The position numbers and the translations under genes are program-made. From Cotesia glomerata (Eukaryota > Arthropoda > Insecta > Hymenoptera > Braconidae): a stretch of 64,000 nt of DNA. Below the pieces are notes generated by a model. The model ran no database searches. It had not been told where the DNA came from and saw only the letters and a list, made by a program, of their open reading frames with translations. Numbering within the stretch: position 1 is the stretch's first letter; each line of letters opens with the position of its first letter. Positions 34,074 through 45,609 of this stretch are shown piece by piece. Where the stretch lies: positions 11,222,001 to 11,286,000 of the forward strand of contig NC_058159.1 in NCBI RefSeq assembly GCF_020080835.1. The letters run 5' to 3'.

Positions 34074-35226
34074 CTATAAAAAAATTCTGTGTCTCATTTT
34101 TATTAGTAGAGAATTTAAGAGTTAAAATGCTTTATTTCATCTCGAAATAGCAGCTTTTAATAAAGTAACATCCTTTCAGCACTCACTATAACAAATTGGA
34201 AATTATTTTACTCTACTAATTTTCTGACTTAGTAGCGTTATTCGCCTAGTACTCATTTAAAACCGGATCATAGTGTTTTCTTCAAACTCTAAATGATAAT
34301 TGCGGTTAATTTATTGATTAGTCACAAATCTTGATTCAGATCCTCAAAATTCAATTACAAATTTTATATTTCAGGTAAAGCATGACCGAGACGATCATAA
34401 AGAGTTTTTAGAATTGGTGTTGATATTTTTAGGCGGTTCTCCAGAAAATTGAATAAGCTTTAAAGCTCCAGGACCCAACCACCGTGCCAGATGGATGTCA
34501 AAAGCTCTGTACGTTTTGAAACTGTTTATGTTTCGAAAAAAGTTTCAAATTAATTCCACTGAGGTAAATGGACTAAGATATGTCTGCTTATTCCTCGTCG
34601 AATTTTATGTCATTTCATGGTTTCAAGCACCTTCTGCGATAAAGTCACCTAATCAAGATTTGAATATGGTTAAAAATTTATATCAATACCGTTCTGTTCA
34701 TAAAAAAATTGCTGACGTAGCAAGCTCGACATTATTAAGACATTTATGGTACTTATCCGAAGAGTTAGTCGGCTTAGCGTTATTTGATGACAGTGTAACC
34801 TTACAAATCAAAAGGCAAACCGTAGCTGCAATGAAAGTGCGAAACAGTAATGCTGCAAACTCGAAAAGGTTTATTGCCAAAGATATAAGCTTGTTATTAT
34901 CGAAAAATCTCTGTGATTTTGATAGCAAGCAATCATTTCTTTTATTTCAACAGTTTGAATTACCGCATCAATTCATGGACAAGGATCCAGATCTCTGGGC
35001 ATCTGATCAAAATTATTTACACTGTAAATCAGTGCTGTCTGACTTACGAATGATTAATGATCTCGCTGAACGAGGCGTAGCATTAATTCAGGAGTACAAC
35101 AACTGTTTGACCAGGAGTGAAGAACAAAGGCAATATTTATTGCAAGTTGTTGAAGAGCATAGGAAAAAATTTCCTAACGTTACTAAGAGTTACTACATTA
35201 CTAAGTTACAAACCAAATACGTTTAA

Positions 35227-35995
35227 ATGTCTGGAAATATAATAGATCTGGTTTTTATATAGAAAACTTGTAATTGATGCCGGCATTATCCAATTTATTA
35301 TTGTGTATCTGAATATAGTTTTAAAAATAACAATTATTTACTTGTAGTAAATTACTTCAATAAGGGCTCAATTTTTCAAAAATACCTTTTCTTATTCTTA
35401 TGTATTCTGTTGAAACTAGTTGCTCCTCAAATTTGTTTTTTATACTGTGTATTTAATCCTTAACCATTTATCCGAAAATTCAGTTGATCCTGCAGACTAT
35501 CCCTAAAACTTTCTGCTGGAGATTATGATTAAAAGCCTTCAAAAATTTTATTATTGGAACATTAAAACGCTTTTCTAACTCAATATAGAATTTAGTATGT
35601 TTTTCAGTTCGAAAAATAGAAGATCGTTTAAAATAGAAAAGAATTACAAAGTACTAGAAAGAATTTTATGTTTGATTATATCGAATACTTTTTAATCATT
35701 CAATTTTCTTATTTTTAATAATATATCTTGTGGGAATGGAATGTGTCAAATCATTTTCAATATGTTTACTTAATCGGGGTTGTCTTGAGGATTGGTTAAA
35801 TAACCTCAATAGACCAAAAACGAAATAAATAACAATAATATTTGTTGACGTATTAAGCAAGTTATAATGTAAAAAATTAATCTAGGCTAACTTTTTAGAG
35901 AATTAAATATACTTTAAATTTTTAATTGAAATTTGTCATTTATCGTCAATAATTTAGAAAATATATTAAAGTTAATATTATCGTCCATAATTATC
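35227..35995. other. AT-rich interval, no supported gene
   Basis: Downstream flank of the uncharacterised gene. No motif or repeat was recognised. Confidence 0.4.
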
Positions 35996-36061
35996 ATAAA
36001 TAAATTTTTTATCTCAGGAATGTGGACAAGATAGGATCATAATAACAAATTACATTATTAT

Positions 36062-36108
36062 TTCTGCGACGTTTCGGTCATTTATTTGACCTTCCTCAGG
36101 CATCTGAA
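36062..36108 (-). ncRNA. Hammerhead-ribozyme-like motif of Penelope-like element
   Basis: The minus-strand core CTGAGGA (36099-36093) is followed by a GGTC...GACC stem with an eight-base loop, then GAAAC and GTC. The predicted cleavage is after GTC (36070-36068). Helix III is only ACGT, two pairs without a loop. Published work on Penelope-associated hammerheads describes such minimal forms as active in dimers. Activity here is inference. Confidence 0.65.
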
Positions 36109-36510
36109 AATTTCACATGTTAATAACCAACAACATAACATAACAATTGTTACAAATACAATATACAGTTACCATAATACGAATTCTAACAATCACTATC
36201 TTACATTGCACAGTTGCCTTAGTCATATAAATCTTTACAGAATTAATAAAACTGGTAAATTTATTAATTAATTACAAACTCCAGAAATAAAGTCAACACG
36301 ACACTTATAAAAATTGTTAATTGCATGGCACCAATTAGCCCGCCTCCAAAACATTAGGTACATGAATCATACTATACAATCTAAAAACATCTGTCATCTA
36401 TACTAGCGCCAAACGCGCTAAGTATTAAATTCAAATTAAATATAAATACAAAATAAATATCAACTTTCCTTACAATGTAAAAATTATACAAATCACAATT
36501 ACAATTAAAA

Positions 36511-36963
36511 TTATTTCCTTCTTTTAGATTTATAATCTCTTAATATATTATTATATAAAATACTTAAATTATTAGTGTCAGTTCTTTTATTCACAGTATC
36601 ATTTATTTTGATAAAGATCATTTCACTTACATTACGCTTCCACCAATTAATTTCTTTGTCTAAAATTTCTACATTTTCAAACGTGAAATTATGATGTTGA
36701 TCAAAATAATGCGCTGCTAGTGCCGTTTTGTTCTCTTTTACTACGTTAATATTTTTACAATCGTATATATGTTGTTTTACTCTATTATTTAAATATTGTT
36801 TGGTTTGTCCAACATAACACTGCCCACATGAGCAAGGTATTCTATACACTATTCCAGCTTGTTGTTGTTTACTTACTGGATCTTTTAACTTCGAATAGAT
36901 GGAATTCACTCCTAAGATGTTATAAAATGCTAATCTCACATTCGTTCCTATAAAACACCTATC
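36511..36963 (-). pseudogene. GIY-YIG endonuclease domain of Penelope-like element
   Basis: The frame reads GIVYRIPCSCGQCYVGQT with the GIY-YIG-type VYRIPC...CYVGQT core, then RVKQH (conserved Arg/His) and NWWKRNVSEMIFIK with the likely catalytic Glu. It ends RDYKSKRRK. Upstream it continues in frame into the RT segment once the 36966-39251 transposon and one TA are removed (AELSQRIDRCFIG). This domain nicks target DNA in Penelope-like elements. The domain itself is intact. Confidence 0.9.
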
Positions 36964-36965
36964 TA

Positions 36966-39251
36966 CCCAGTGAACACATGACGTTCATCTGACGTCAGTT
37001 GAATGTCATAAGAATGTCACAAAATTTTGACATAAGTTTGACGTAAAACTGATTTTCCCTATGATCTTATTATGATGTCACAACCTGTGATGTCATTTTT
37101 ACATCATTCTGATATAAAAAATGTTATGTCGTATTAAAGTCATTATTGTACGTCATAATGACGTAACTTTACCATCAAACATTTACGTCACTGGTAAGTC
37201 ACGGTTTTACGTAATACTGATGTAATTTTCAAGTTATACATTTACGTCACTGGTAAGTCACGATTCTTCGTAATACTGATGTGAGTTTCAAGTCCCTATT
37301 TTACATCAGTTAAAAGTCACAGTTGTACGTAATATTGATATAAGTTTAAAGTCATCTTTTTACATCACTGAAAAGTTCTGATTGTACCTAATACTGATGT
37401 AACTCTGAACTCTTTTTCTTACATTAGTGAAAAGTCACGATCGTACGTAAGGCTGATTTCATTTTGAAATCATCTTTATACCCTGTTAAAAAAAAAAAGT
37501 ATTGAAGGTAATAGAAACCAGTTATGAAAAAACCAATACTTTTCAATTCTTTTGCCATACTTGTTTTTATCAGGATGCGTCAATGTTAAGTTACGGTTTG
37601 ACATGATATTGATGTAACTTTGGAGCAATGGTTTTCCATCATAGATTCGTTGGAATTAAGCAGTAAAAAATTCATTCAAAAAAAGTATAGGGGAAGAGGG
37701 AGAACGAAATGGAATTTATCTAAAGAAATATTAAGTTTTTGGGGACCCAAATATTATTGTAAATCGTCTTCATTTTAATTCTGTTTAAGATAAATAGCAC
37801 TAATTTTAAACTGCCGTTTAGAAAAAGATTTTTTATTTTTGAAGGCGAAACGGGGTACTCCTTAAAAAAAAGTCAAAAATAATTTTTTTACAAAATCAGT
37901 ATCAGCTTTGACCAAGTCAAATTTTTGCGAGCAATTTTGCTACAAAAACTCACTTTTGACCTAATGAGTATGAGAGTGAAATAAGGCAAATTTTTTGTGA
38001 AACTTATTGTATTTTTTGGTAATTATTGTATCTATAATAGAAAATGAAAAATTTAATAGTGAGAAAAAACCGTGATCATTTAGAAGTTGGAATAAATTAT
38101 TTTCTATGCATACTACCCACAAAGAAGTCTGAATTTTTCCCGATTTTTGACCTGCTGTATCTCAGTGAAAAATGATCGTATTGCATATCTAAAAAGATGC
38201 ATTTTAAGGCTTTAAAACTCCATGATTATAGTTTATAGATTTTCTGACAAAAAATTTTAGCTAAAAATGGGATGAAGGAGAACTTTTTCAAAATTTTTGA
38301 TTTTTTTTTTTCGTCTCAGAGGCTTAGAAAAATTTTTTCGATTCATGACTTGACAGGTCCTCATAGAAAATTCATTCCAGCTTCCGAAAATGTCTTCTAA
38401 TTTGCTGTGCGACCATTGGTAGCTGAAATATTAATAGTTGAAGACAAATGGGCTTTTGCAAAAGTATTGCTTTCATGAAAGTAATATAATTCTCTTTAAT
38501 TATGTTTTATGAATTTTCTTGAATTTAGGAAAATTTTATCAACTTTAAGTGGCATTTTGCGTTTAATTGGACAATCTAAACATTTTTGTTTTCAACTTTC
38601 AGAATTTATGACGTTAATATGACATCGTTATGACGTTCTTATGACCAATGAAATATTAATTCATGAAAATTCTGAAAATTTATAAAATTTAGAAAAAATT
38701 CATCAATTTCTATGCAATCTCATCATAAATCTTAATAAAACTTGAGAAAAACGTATAAACTTAATCCTTTCCAACTTTTAAATTCATATAGATTTAAATA
38801 AACGTTTTTAATATCAATCGTGATGCAGACAAGTGAGCAGCATTCAAGACTCCAAACTCAATGGACCCGAGTTCAAGCCTAGCACACGCCAGGATTTTTC
38901 AACTCCAAATCTTCTTCCTCAGCATGTAATCAGTCTTGAAATTATTATTCGAACCCAAAACCGCATAATTAAATGTTACTTTTTTTTCAAAAAATTTTCT
39001 TCCGCGTAATTAATTTTGACATCAGTTATATATCATAAGGACGTCATAATTACGTCATATAAACGTCATAAATGTCATGCAAGCGTCACACTTACATCAT
39101 AGGTACGTCATACGTATTACGTAAGAATCTTACGTCAAGAAGTGGGAAATTATGAGTCATATGTGACTCATATATGACTTACATTTTACGTAAATCATGA
39201 CGTAGCATGACGTCATTCTGACGTCAGTTTGACATAATTGTGTTCACTGGG
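36966..39251. mobile_element. 2286-bp TA-flanked non-autonomous DNA transposon with ACGTCA arrays
   Basis: The termini CCCAGTGAACACA and TGTGTTCACTGGG are inverted. TA precedes (36964-36965) and follows (39252-39253). Removal with one TA restores the Penelope frame. Both subterminal regions are packed with ACGTCA/TGACGT motifs, including a palindromic TGACGTCA at 36990-36997 and 39219-39226, about 24 bp from each end. No transposase frame is present. The interior is AT-rich and carries a nested hairpin (37481-37574). A TA duplication fits Tc1/mariner-type integration, but the superfamily is not settled. Confidence 0.88.
38826..38893 (+). ncRNA. Weak tRNA-like sequence
   Basis: AAGTGAGCAGCATTCAAGAC followed by GAGTTCAAGCC resembles A and B boxes. 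No acceptor pairing was found. Probably a degenerate tRNA-derived fragment inside the transposon. Confidence 0.2.
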
Positions 39252-39253
39252 TA

Positions 39254-40370
39254 TTCTCTGTGATAGTTCTGCTACATAAGGAAACTGACAATATTTAATG
39301 CTATTATTAATATTACCCAAACTAGATGTTTTATTTTTCATGTTCTCTTTAAATCTATTAATAACGCTATCCACCAATGACAAATCATAATTATTCTTCA
39401 ACAACATATTCCGAATCTTCTTGAAATTAACTTCATTGAAGTCACTACTACTCAGCCTCGACATTCTATCCAGTAAGCCTTTGATCATACCTATTTTTTG
39501 AGACCGAGGATGATTCGAATTCCAGTTTAACAGTCGACCTGAACTAATTGGTTTAATAAACCAATCAGTTAATAATTTCCCATCGGGTCTTTTAACTAAC
39601 ACATCCAAAAAAGATAAACTATTATCTTTTTCCACTTCCAAGGTAAATTGTATATTACTGTCAAAACTATTAAATAATTCCAAGATATTATTTACTTCAC
39701 CCTCTGGTATCGCTACAATAGTATCATCTACATATAACCTCAAGAAGTGAACATCGAACGGCAAAAGCATTAGAATCTGACCAATCACGTAATTCATAAC
39801 GATGTTAGCTATTACTGGACTCGTAGGGTTTCCCATGCTGCTTCCTTCCATCTGTGAATAGAACTCCCCTTGATACACAAAGTAACTTGAGTCATAACAA
39901 AATATTATGAGGTCCTCCAATACCTTCCTAGGAACTCTTACCAAGTGTTTGATATTATCCCATGTTTCCTCAATTACTTTAAGTATCAAGTCTCGACGTA
40001 CATTTGTGAACAATGACACCACATCTAATGATATCAGTACATAACCTTCTGGTAAGCTAACTGTTTTACTGAACGCCACGAAGTCAAATGAATTTTTTAC
40101 ATTATATTGAAACGTTTCAATCACTGGAGACAATATTTCATGCAAGAACCTTACCAGATTATAGCTCGGGGAATTGACACAACTGACCACTGGTCTTAAA
40201 CTACAAGTTTGTTTGTGAGTTTTCCTCAAACCATAAATCCTAGGTGCAACAGTATAATTTGCTTTCAGATGTTTACCTTGATGTTCATCCACTATTTCCA
40301 ATGTTACTAACTCTTTCACTAAATCATTTGCTACCTTTTGCCATTTGTTTGTAGGATCCTTGCTTAATAA
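39254..40370 (-). pseudogene. Penelope-like reverse transcriptase domain
   Basis: The frame covers KDPTNKWQKVANDLVKELV, then APRIYGLRKTH, LRPVVSCVNSPSYNL, ISLDVVSLFTNV (catalytic D), SSMGNPTSPVIANI and LYVDDTIVAI (catalytic DD). After these come FTLEVEKDNSLSFLDVLV and the thumb. It synthesises cDNA at the nicked target and belongs to the telomerase-related Penelope RT group. The frame is intact from about 40370 to the transposon junction at 39254. The previous block (40990-40364) is displaced by a frameshift. Confidence 0.92.
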
Positions 40371-40990
40371 TTTATACGTCTGTCATTTAACATCTTTCTC
40401 ATCTCTCTTTCATACTCATCTTTAAACATTACCACTGTTGTGTTCCCTTTGTCAGCTCTTGCAACAATCAAGTCAGGTCTCTCTTTTAGAAATTTTTTAG
40501 TAATGTATAAATTCTTTATTATCACTTTATGATTCAGCTTATCTTCTTTATTATAAAAGTTCGACATTACATTAATAGCTTTTGATCTCCAATTGTTTTT
40601 AACAATTTCTTTTTCCGCAATGTTACAATTATCCAACTTCACAGCTCCAATTCCAAATTCCAAATCTTTGATCACAGTCGGTATTACATTCCATTTCTCT
40701 TTTATTTCAATATCAAACTTTGGTTCCAAGTTCAATATCATTTCAACTTCCGGTGGAAGCTGCACATCAGTATAATTGTAAATATGTTTACCATCACTTG
40801 ATAGATTCTGACAGTTTATCTTCCGTTTTATTAATGTATCAAACTTTCCAACATTTCTATCTTTTATTTTTTTAAAAGTATAATCATATCTTCTATTGTT
40901 CATTACCACACATCTATTAAATAATTGCTCAGAGACTAAACCTTTAACATACTCCTCTATCTCCAAGATCCGTTTCTTTAGCCATATCAA
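40364..40990 (-). pseudogene. Penelope-like N-terminal domain
   Basis: The frame reads LKKRILEIEEYVKGLV, FNRCVVMNNRRYDYTF, PPEVEMILNLEPKF and VARADKGNTTVVM, ending MRKMLNDRR before a frameshift stop at 40364. RADKGNTTVVM is the usual lead-in to Penelope RT motif 1. The true start is unclear because the reading frame meets the 67-bp repeat at about 40983. Confidence 0.85.
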
Positions 40991-41299
40991 AGCAAATTTT
41001 AAGGGAGTTGGGAAAGAACGGATAGGGGAAAGGGGGGACCTACTCAGTGGGAATTTTTCCGTAATTGAAAAAATAATCAGACAGCCCAGACTGGGGATCG
41101 AACCCAGATCTCTCGGATACGCGCCAAGGGCTCTACCAGTTAAGCTATCCGAGACAAGTACTGACTACTTTATTCAGTCACGTATATAAGACCCACCGAG
41201 AAAACAACGCCACCGTCCATCTTACGGTAAAGAGCCATATCAAAGCAAATTTTAAGGGAGTTGGGAAAGAACGGATAGGGGAAAGGGGAGACCTACTCA
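40980..41299. repeat. 67-bp direct repeats flanking a tRNA-like block
   Basis: AGCCATATCAAAGCAAATTT starts both 40980-41046 and 41233-41299, and the copies differ at about one position. Between them is a 186-bp block with a tRNA-like segment and a TATATA box on the minus strand. This lies exactly at the junction between the two oppositely oriented Penelope copies. Confidence 0.85.
41082..41155 (-). ncRNA. tRNA-like sequence at the Penelope junction
   Basis: The minus strand contains TAGCTTAACTGGTAGAGC (A box) and GGGTTCGATCCCCAG (T arm, perfect five-pair stem). A CTTGG/CCGAG anticodon-like stem lies between. The acceptor arms do not pair and position 33 is not T, so a functional tRNA is unlikely. 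It may act as an internal pol III promoter of a SINE or of the element's 5' region. Confidence 0.5.
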
Positions 41300-41318
41300 T
41301 AATAATAATACGTGAGGT

Positions 41319-41700
41319 GAAGTTAAAAGATCCAGTAAGTAAACAACAACAAGCTGGAATAGTGTATAGAATACCTTGCTCATGTGGGTTGTGTTATGTT
41401 GGACAAACCAAACAATATTTAAATAATAGAGTAAAACAACATATATACGATTGTAAAAATATTAACGTAGTAAAAGAGAACAAAACGGCACTAGCAGCGC
41501 ATTATTTTGATCAACATCATAATTTCACGTTTGAAAATGTAGAAATTTTAGACAAAGAAATTAATTGGTGGAAGCGTAATGTAAGTGAAATGATCTTTAT
41601 CAAAATAAATGATACTGTGAATAAAAGAACTGACACTAATAATTTAAGTATTTTATATAATAATATATTAAGAGATTATAAATCTAAAAGAAGGAAATAA
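41319..41700 (+). pseudogene. Partial GIY-YIG endonuclease, inverted Penelope copy
   Basis: About 126 codons: KLKDPVSKQQQAGIVYRIPC through RDYKSKRRK. It is identical to the minus-strand copy by inspection except CGLCYVG for CGQCYVG. The RT and the normal start are missing, so it cannot make a complete protein. Confidence 0.9.
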
Positions 41701-42099
41701 TTTTAATTGTAATTGTGATTTGTATAATTTTTACATTGTAAGGAAAGTTGATATTTATTTTGTATTTATATTTAATTTGAATTTAATACTTAGCGCGTTT
41801 GGCACTAGTATAGATGACAGATGTTTTTAGATTGTATAGTATGATTCATGTACCTAATGTTTTGGAGGCGGGCTAATTGGTGCCATGCAATTAACAATTT
41901 TTATAAGTGTCGTGTTGACTTTATTTCTGGAGTTTGTAATTAATTAATAAATTTACCAGTTTTATTAATTCTGTAAAGATTTATATGACTAAGGCAACTG
42001 TGCAATGTAAGATAGTGATTGTTAGAATTCGTATTATGGTAAATATTGTATTTGTAACAATTGTTATGTTATGTTGTTGGTTATTAACATGTGAAATTT

Positions 42100-42150
42100 T
42101 CAGATGCCTGAGGAAGGTCAAATAAATGACCGAAACGTCGCAGAAATAAT
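42100..42150 (+). ncRNA. Second hammerhead-ribozyme-like motif
   Basis: CTGAGGA (42108-42114), a GGTC/GACC stem, GAAAC (42132-42136) and GTC (42137-42139). The flanking TGC...GCA can form the base of helix I. It is the same as the minus-strand copy at 36062-36108. Confidence 0.65.
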
Positions 42151-42208
42151 AATGTAATTTGTTATTATGATCCTATCTTGTCCACATTCCTGAGATAAAA
42201 AATTTATT

Positions 42209-42857
42209 AGAAAATATAGTTGAAAAATTATGAAAATATGACTTATCAGGCTTGTTACTCTGAGCTATTGCGGAGACAACGAATCTTTCTTATACAGCTT
42301 TGTAGCAAATTTAATGTACTAAAAAATAAGAACCAAATTTTTCGTATTTTTATCGATGGTTCACTTGAACAAAGCTAAAAATTAGAAAAATAGGATTTTG
42401 TTGGTCTGTAACTTTGAAAATATTGATGATACAAAAAATTTATCCAGCTGTTTTTTGTAGTGCGTCAAATGGACTACAAAATTGTCGTTTGATGTTTTGT
42501 TCTATCTTGGATAGTTTAGCTAAAAATTACGAAAAACACGAAATTTGGGGAAAATTGATACTGTAAAGCTTTATAAAAAGTCAGGCTTCGATGGTAGCAA
42601 TATGACCCAATGAAATTTTTTGTTCAAAATTTAATCTCAAATGAGGTCTAATAGTTTATTTTATGAAAAAATGAAATCTTCAGACGTTGCGGCAGTAAAA
42701 ATGGAAAAAAAAAAATTTTTTCCCGTGTTATTTAAATGGGAAAAACTTGAGAATCGATGGAGAACCTCTTAAAATTAAAATTAAGAACTCTCCTTTGGAC
42801 AGGCCTTTTATTTCGACATCATCTACGATATTTTGAGCGGAAAGTGAAAAAAAAAAA
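42209..42857. other. AT-rich interval, no supported gene
   Basis: Non-coding; no boundary motif recognised. Confidence 0.4.
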
Positions 42858-43794
<937 letters not shown>

Positions 43795-43826
43795 AAAAAT
43801 ATCCGATTTTTTTGGCACACCCTATT

Positions 43827-43829
43827 ATA

Positions 43830-43870
<41 letters not shown>

Positions 43871-43980
43871 TAAACTTTTGAACCATATGCATTTTCTGAA
43901 TCCGCTCGACGAGCTGAGTCGAAATATAGCAAAATTTTTCGAAAGTTCCGTCATGAGGACCAATAAAAATGTCCTAAAGT
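43827..43980 (-). repeat. AT microsatellite and dispersed repeat, inverted
   Basis: An (AT)n tract followed by AAACTTTTGAACCATATGC and CCGTCATGAGGACCAAT, the inverse of the repeat at 22593-22740 and 11326-11480. Confidence 0.7.
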
Positions 43981-44218
43981 TATCTAAAAATTTTTAATAT
44001 TTTTATTTTTTTGTAATGAAAAAATTGTAAAAAACTCTGGAAAACGGTTGACCCTGCAGGCCATCCCTGGAACTTCTCGTTATTATGTACAAAACAGCCA
44101 AAAAATTATCACTTTAAAACTTTAGATCTCTTCGAGCTCAAAAACACAACTTTTACTCTTTCGCGAACTCTTCGAGCTTGGAATTCTTATGATTGTTGAG
44201 GACATACTTTTTTGAAAA
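43981..44218. repeat. Fragments of the dispersed repeat end
   Basis: AAAACGGTTGACCCTGCAGG and GGAACTTCTCG match the repeat's terminal segment, followed by degenerate TTCGAGCTC motifs. It forms the left flank of R1 copy D. Confidence 0.6.
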
Positions 44219-44245
44219 TTGAGCGAAAATCAAGCAAAAGATGAT

Positions 44246-45609
44246 ATGAAAATGACAGATCAATTTCAAATATCGTCTACGGTGCAGAGGGGGGATACCT
44301 CAGTGCCGGCGAGGGAAGGCGTGCAAACGGGCCTGAACTCGTCGTTATCAAGCGACCGTTTGAACAGCGGAGTAGACCCCATGACTCTGCTGTCTAGCAA
44401 TGCTAGCAAGGTTACAGGGAGTACGAAATCAGCCTAGATGGCAGAGAACGGACAGCTGAGCAACATTCCTCCAAAAAGTGGAGGACCTTTTGCTCCTGTC
44501 ACTAATCAAACCTACCGAGGAAGAATCAACTCTGTATCAACCGTTACAGGCCAACATTCACCGATGGAAAGGCTCGGCAGCAAGATCGAAGAGTTAGCCG
44601 ACTTCATAAAAAACAAGAAAAATCTCCATCATGAGATCAGAAAATTGGTTACGTCTATTAGTATGGCATATAGGATGGCCAACAAATCACCAACGACGTC
44701 GGCATCAACGACTCAAACATCTCCGAGTCTAAGCAAAAAATCACAGCCACCTCTGGTCACTCCTAAGAAATTATCCCAGCAAGGAGAGGGCAATAACAAG
44801 AATAGGCCGCTGTCCACGCCCAGTCCTTCCGCAGAAATTGACAAGCCAGCACAGAAAAAGACAGCCCGGGATGGAAGAAGACAAGAACTAAAGCTGTACT
44901 TGTTCCACCAGCTGAAGGGCGAACATACGCCGATCTCCTCAAGGAAATCAAGGCCAAGGTAAGCCCTGTCGAGACGGGCGTAGACATAAAGTTTATTAAA
45001 AAGACGAAACACGGAGGCGTTCTTCTTGAAATAGCTCGAAAGACCGAAGACAGCAAGGCTTTCACCGATGCAGTAAAGGCAGCCACTGCAAACATCGGCA
45101 CAGTCAAGACGCTAACACCAACAACAACGATCGAGATCCTCGACTTGGATGAAATCTCTACCGAGAGCGAAGTCCGTGAAGCACTTAAACGTGAATTCAC
45201 TGACAGCCTGGATGTCGAACGGGTAAATTTGACAAAACCTACACCACGAGGCAATCGGGCAGCCTTCTGCTAAGTAGACGAGGCCAGTGCGATTAAGGCC
45301 CTTGACAAGGCCCGTATAATGATCGGTTGGGTGAACTGTCGTATACGCCCAGTTGCAAAAGTAACACGCTTTTTAAAATGTCTTGGTTTTGGACACCAAA
45401 CACGTCAGTGTGTGGGACCATACAGAAGCAAGTGCTGCTACAAATGTGGCGAAGAGAACCACAAGGCTGTAAACTGCAGGGAGAAGCCAAAATGCTTCCT
45501 TTGTGCTCCGGACAAAAATGCCCAGGATGGTCTATGCCATATTTCTGGCACTAGAGCTTGCAAGGCATTCCGCACAGCACTTGTAGAAGCCACGAGAGGG
45601 CAGAAATGA
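44246..45609 (+). pseudogene. R1-clade ORF1, copy D
   Basis: It starts MKMTDQFQISS, like copy E. It reads DTSVPAREGVQTGLNSS and ERLGSKIEELADFIKNKKNL (a coiled-coil-like region), then, in another frame, KHGGVLLEIARKTEDS. The end carries the zinc knuckles CLGFGHQTRQC, CYKCGEENHKAVNC and CFLC...H...C. Disruptions: TAG at 44435 (CAG in copy E), a deletion/frameshift near 44870, and TAA near 45271. The stop overlaps the ORF2 start as ATGA (45606-45609). Confidence 0.85.

Larger units (their letters stand above)
27541..35226 (+). pseudogene. Uncharacterised arthropod gene, intron invaded by BEL/Pao element
   Basis: The first coding block (27541-28103) reads SDLKLPTNRDVLCLFFYKH, FVLCEVIKVWNKF and IEKLHKNWQ, then shifts frame in a six-A run near 27801 and continues LVHKARKKSLAQQ to a CAG|GTAAAA donor at 28103. 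The last block starts after ATATTTCAG (34374) and runs VKHDRDDHKEFLELVL, RARWMSKALYVLK and WYLSEELVGLALFDD. It ends with DLAERGVALIQEYNN and YLLQVVEEHRKKFP (stop 35224-35226). A TGA at 34452 interrupts the block (PEN*ISFKAP). The two blocks are not in compatible phase, so a middle exon is missing or unrecognised. From memory this resembles large uncharacterised families in arthropods; no function is known to me. Related fragments occur in the transposon at 3875-4983. Confidence 0.65.
35998..41230 (-). mobile_element. Penelope-like element, minus strand, interrupted
   Basis: Read on the minus strand: a 5' region with tRNA-like sequence, an N-terminal domain, a Penelope-type reverse transcriptase, a GIY-YIG endonuclease, and a ~500-bp 3' UTR. 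The UTR holds a hammerhead-like motif and ends CCTGAGATAAAAAATTTA. The RT plus C-terminal GIY-YIG order defines Penelope-like elements. It is inactive: there is a frameshift near 40375 and a 2286-bp DNA transposon sits between RT and GIY-YIG. An inverted, 5'-truncated copy of its 3' part lies at 41319-42208, so the two face away from a shared centre. Confidence 0.92.
41319..42208 (+). mobile_element. Inverted, 5'-truncated Penelope-like copy
   Basis: This plus-strand copy of the GIY-YIG domain and 3' UTR is nearly identical to the minus-strand element (36939-35998). It begins abruptly at GAAGTTAAAAGATCC. Partial inverted copies next to a fuller element are characteristic of Penelope-like insertions. 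Confidence 0.93.

Noticed and set aside
34698..34928. Minus-strand 76-codon frame inside the last exon of the uncharacterised gene
   Set aside because: Shadow of the plus-strand coding frame, which has family-like motifs.
41082..41155. Functional tRNA gene
   Set aside because: A and B boxes and the T arm are good but acceptor arms do not pair and position 33 is not T.
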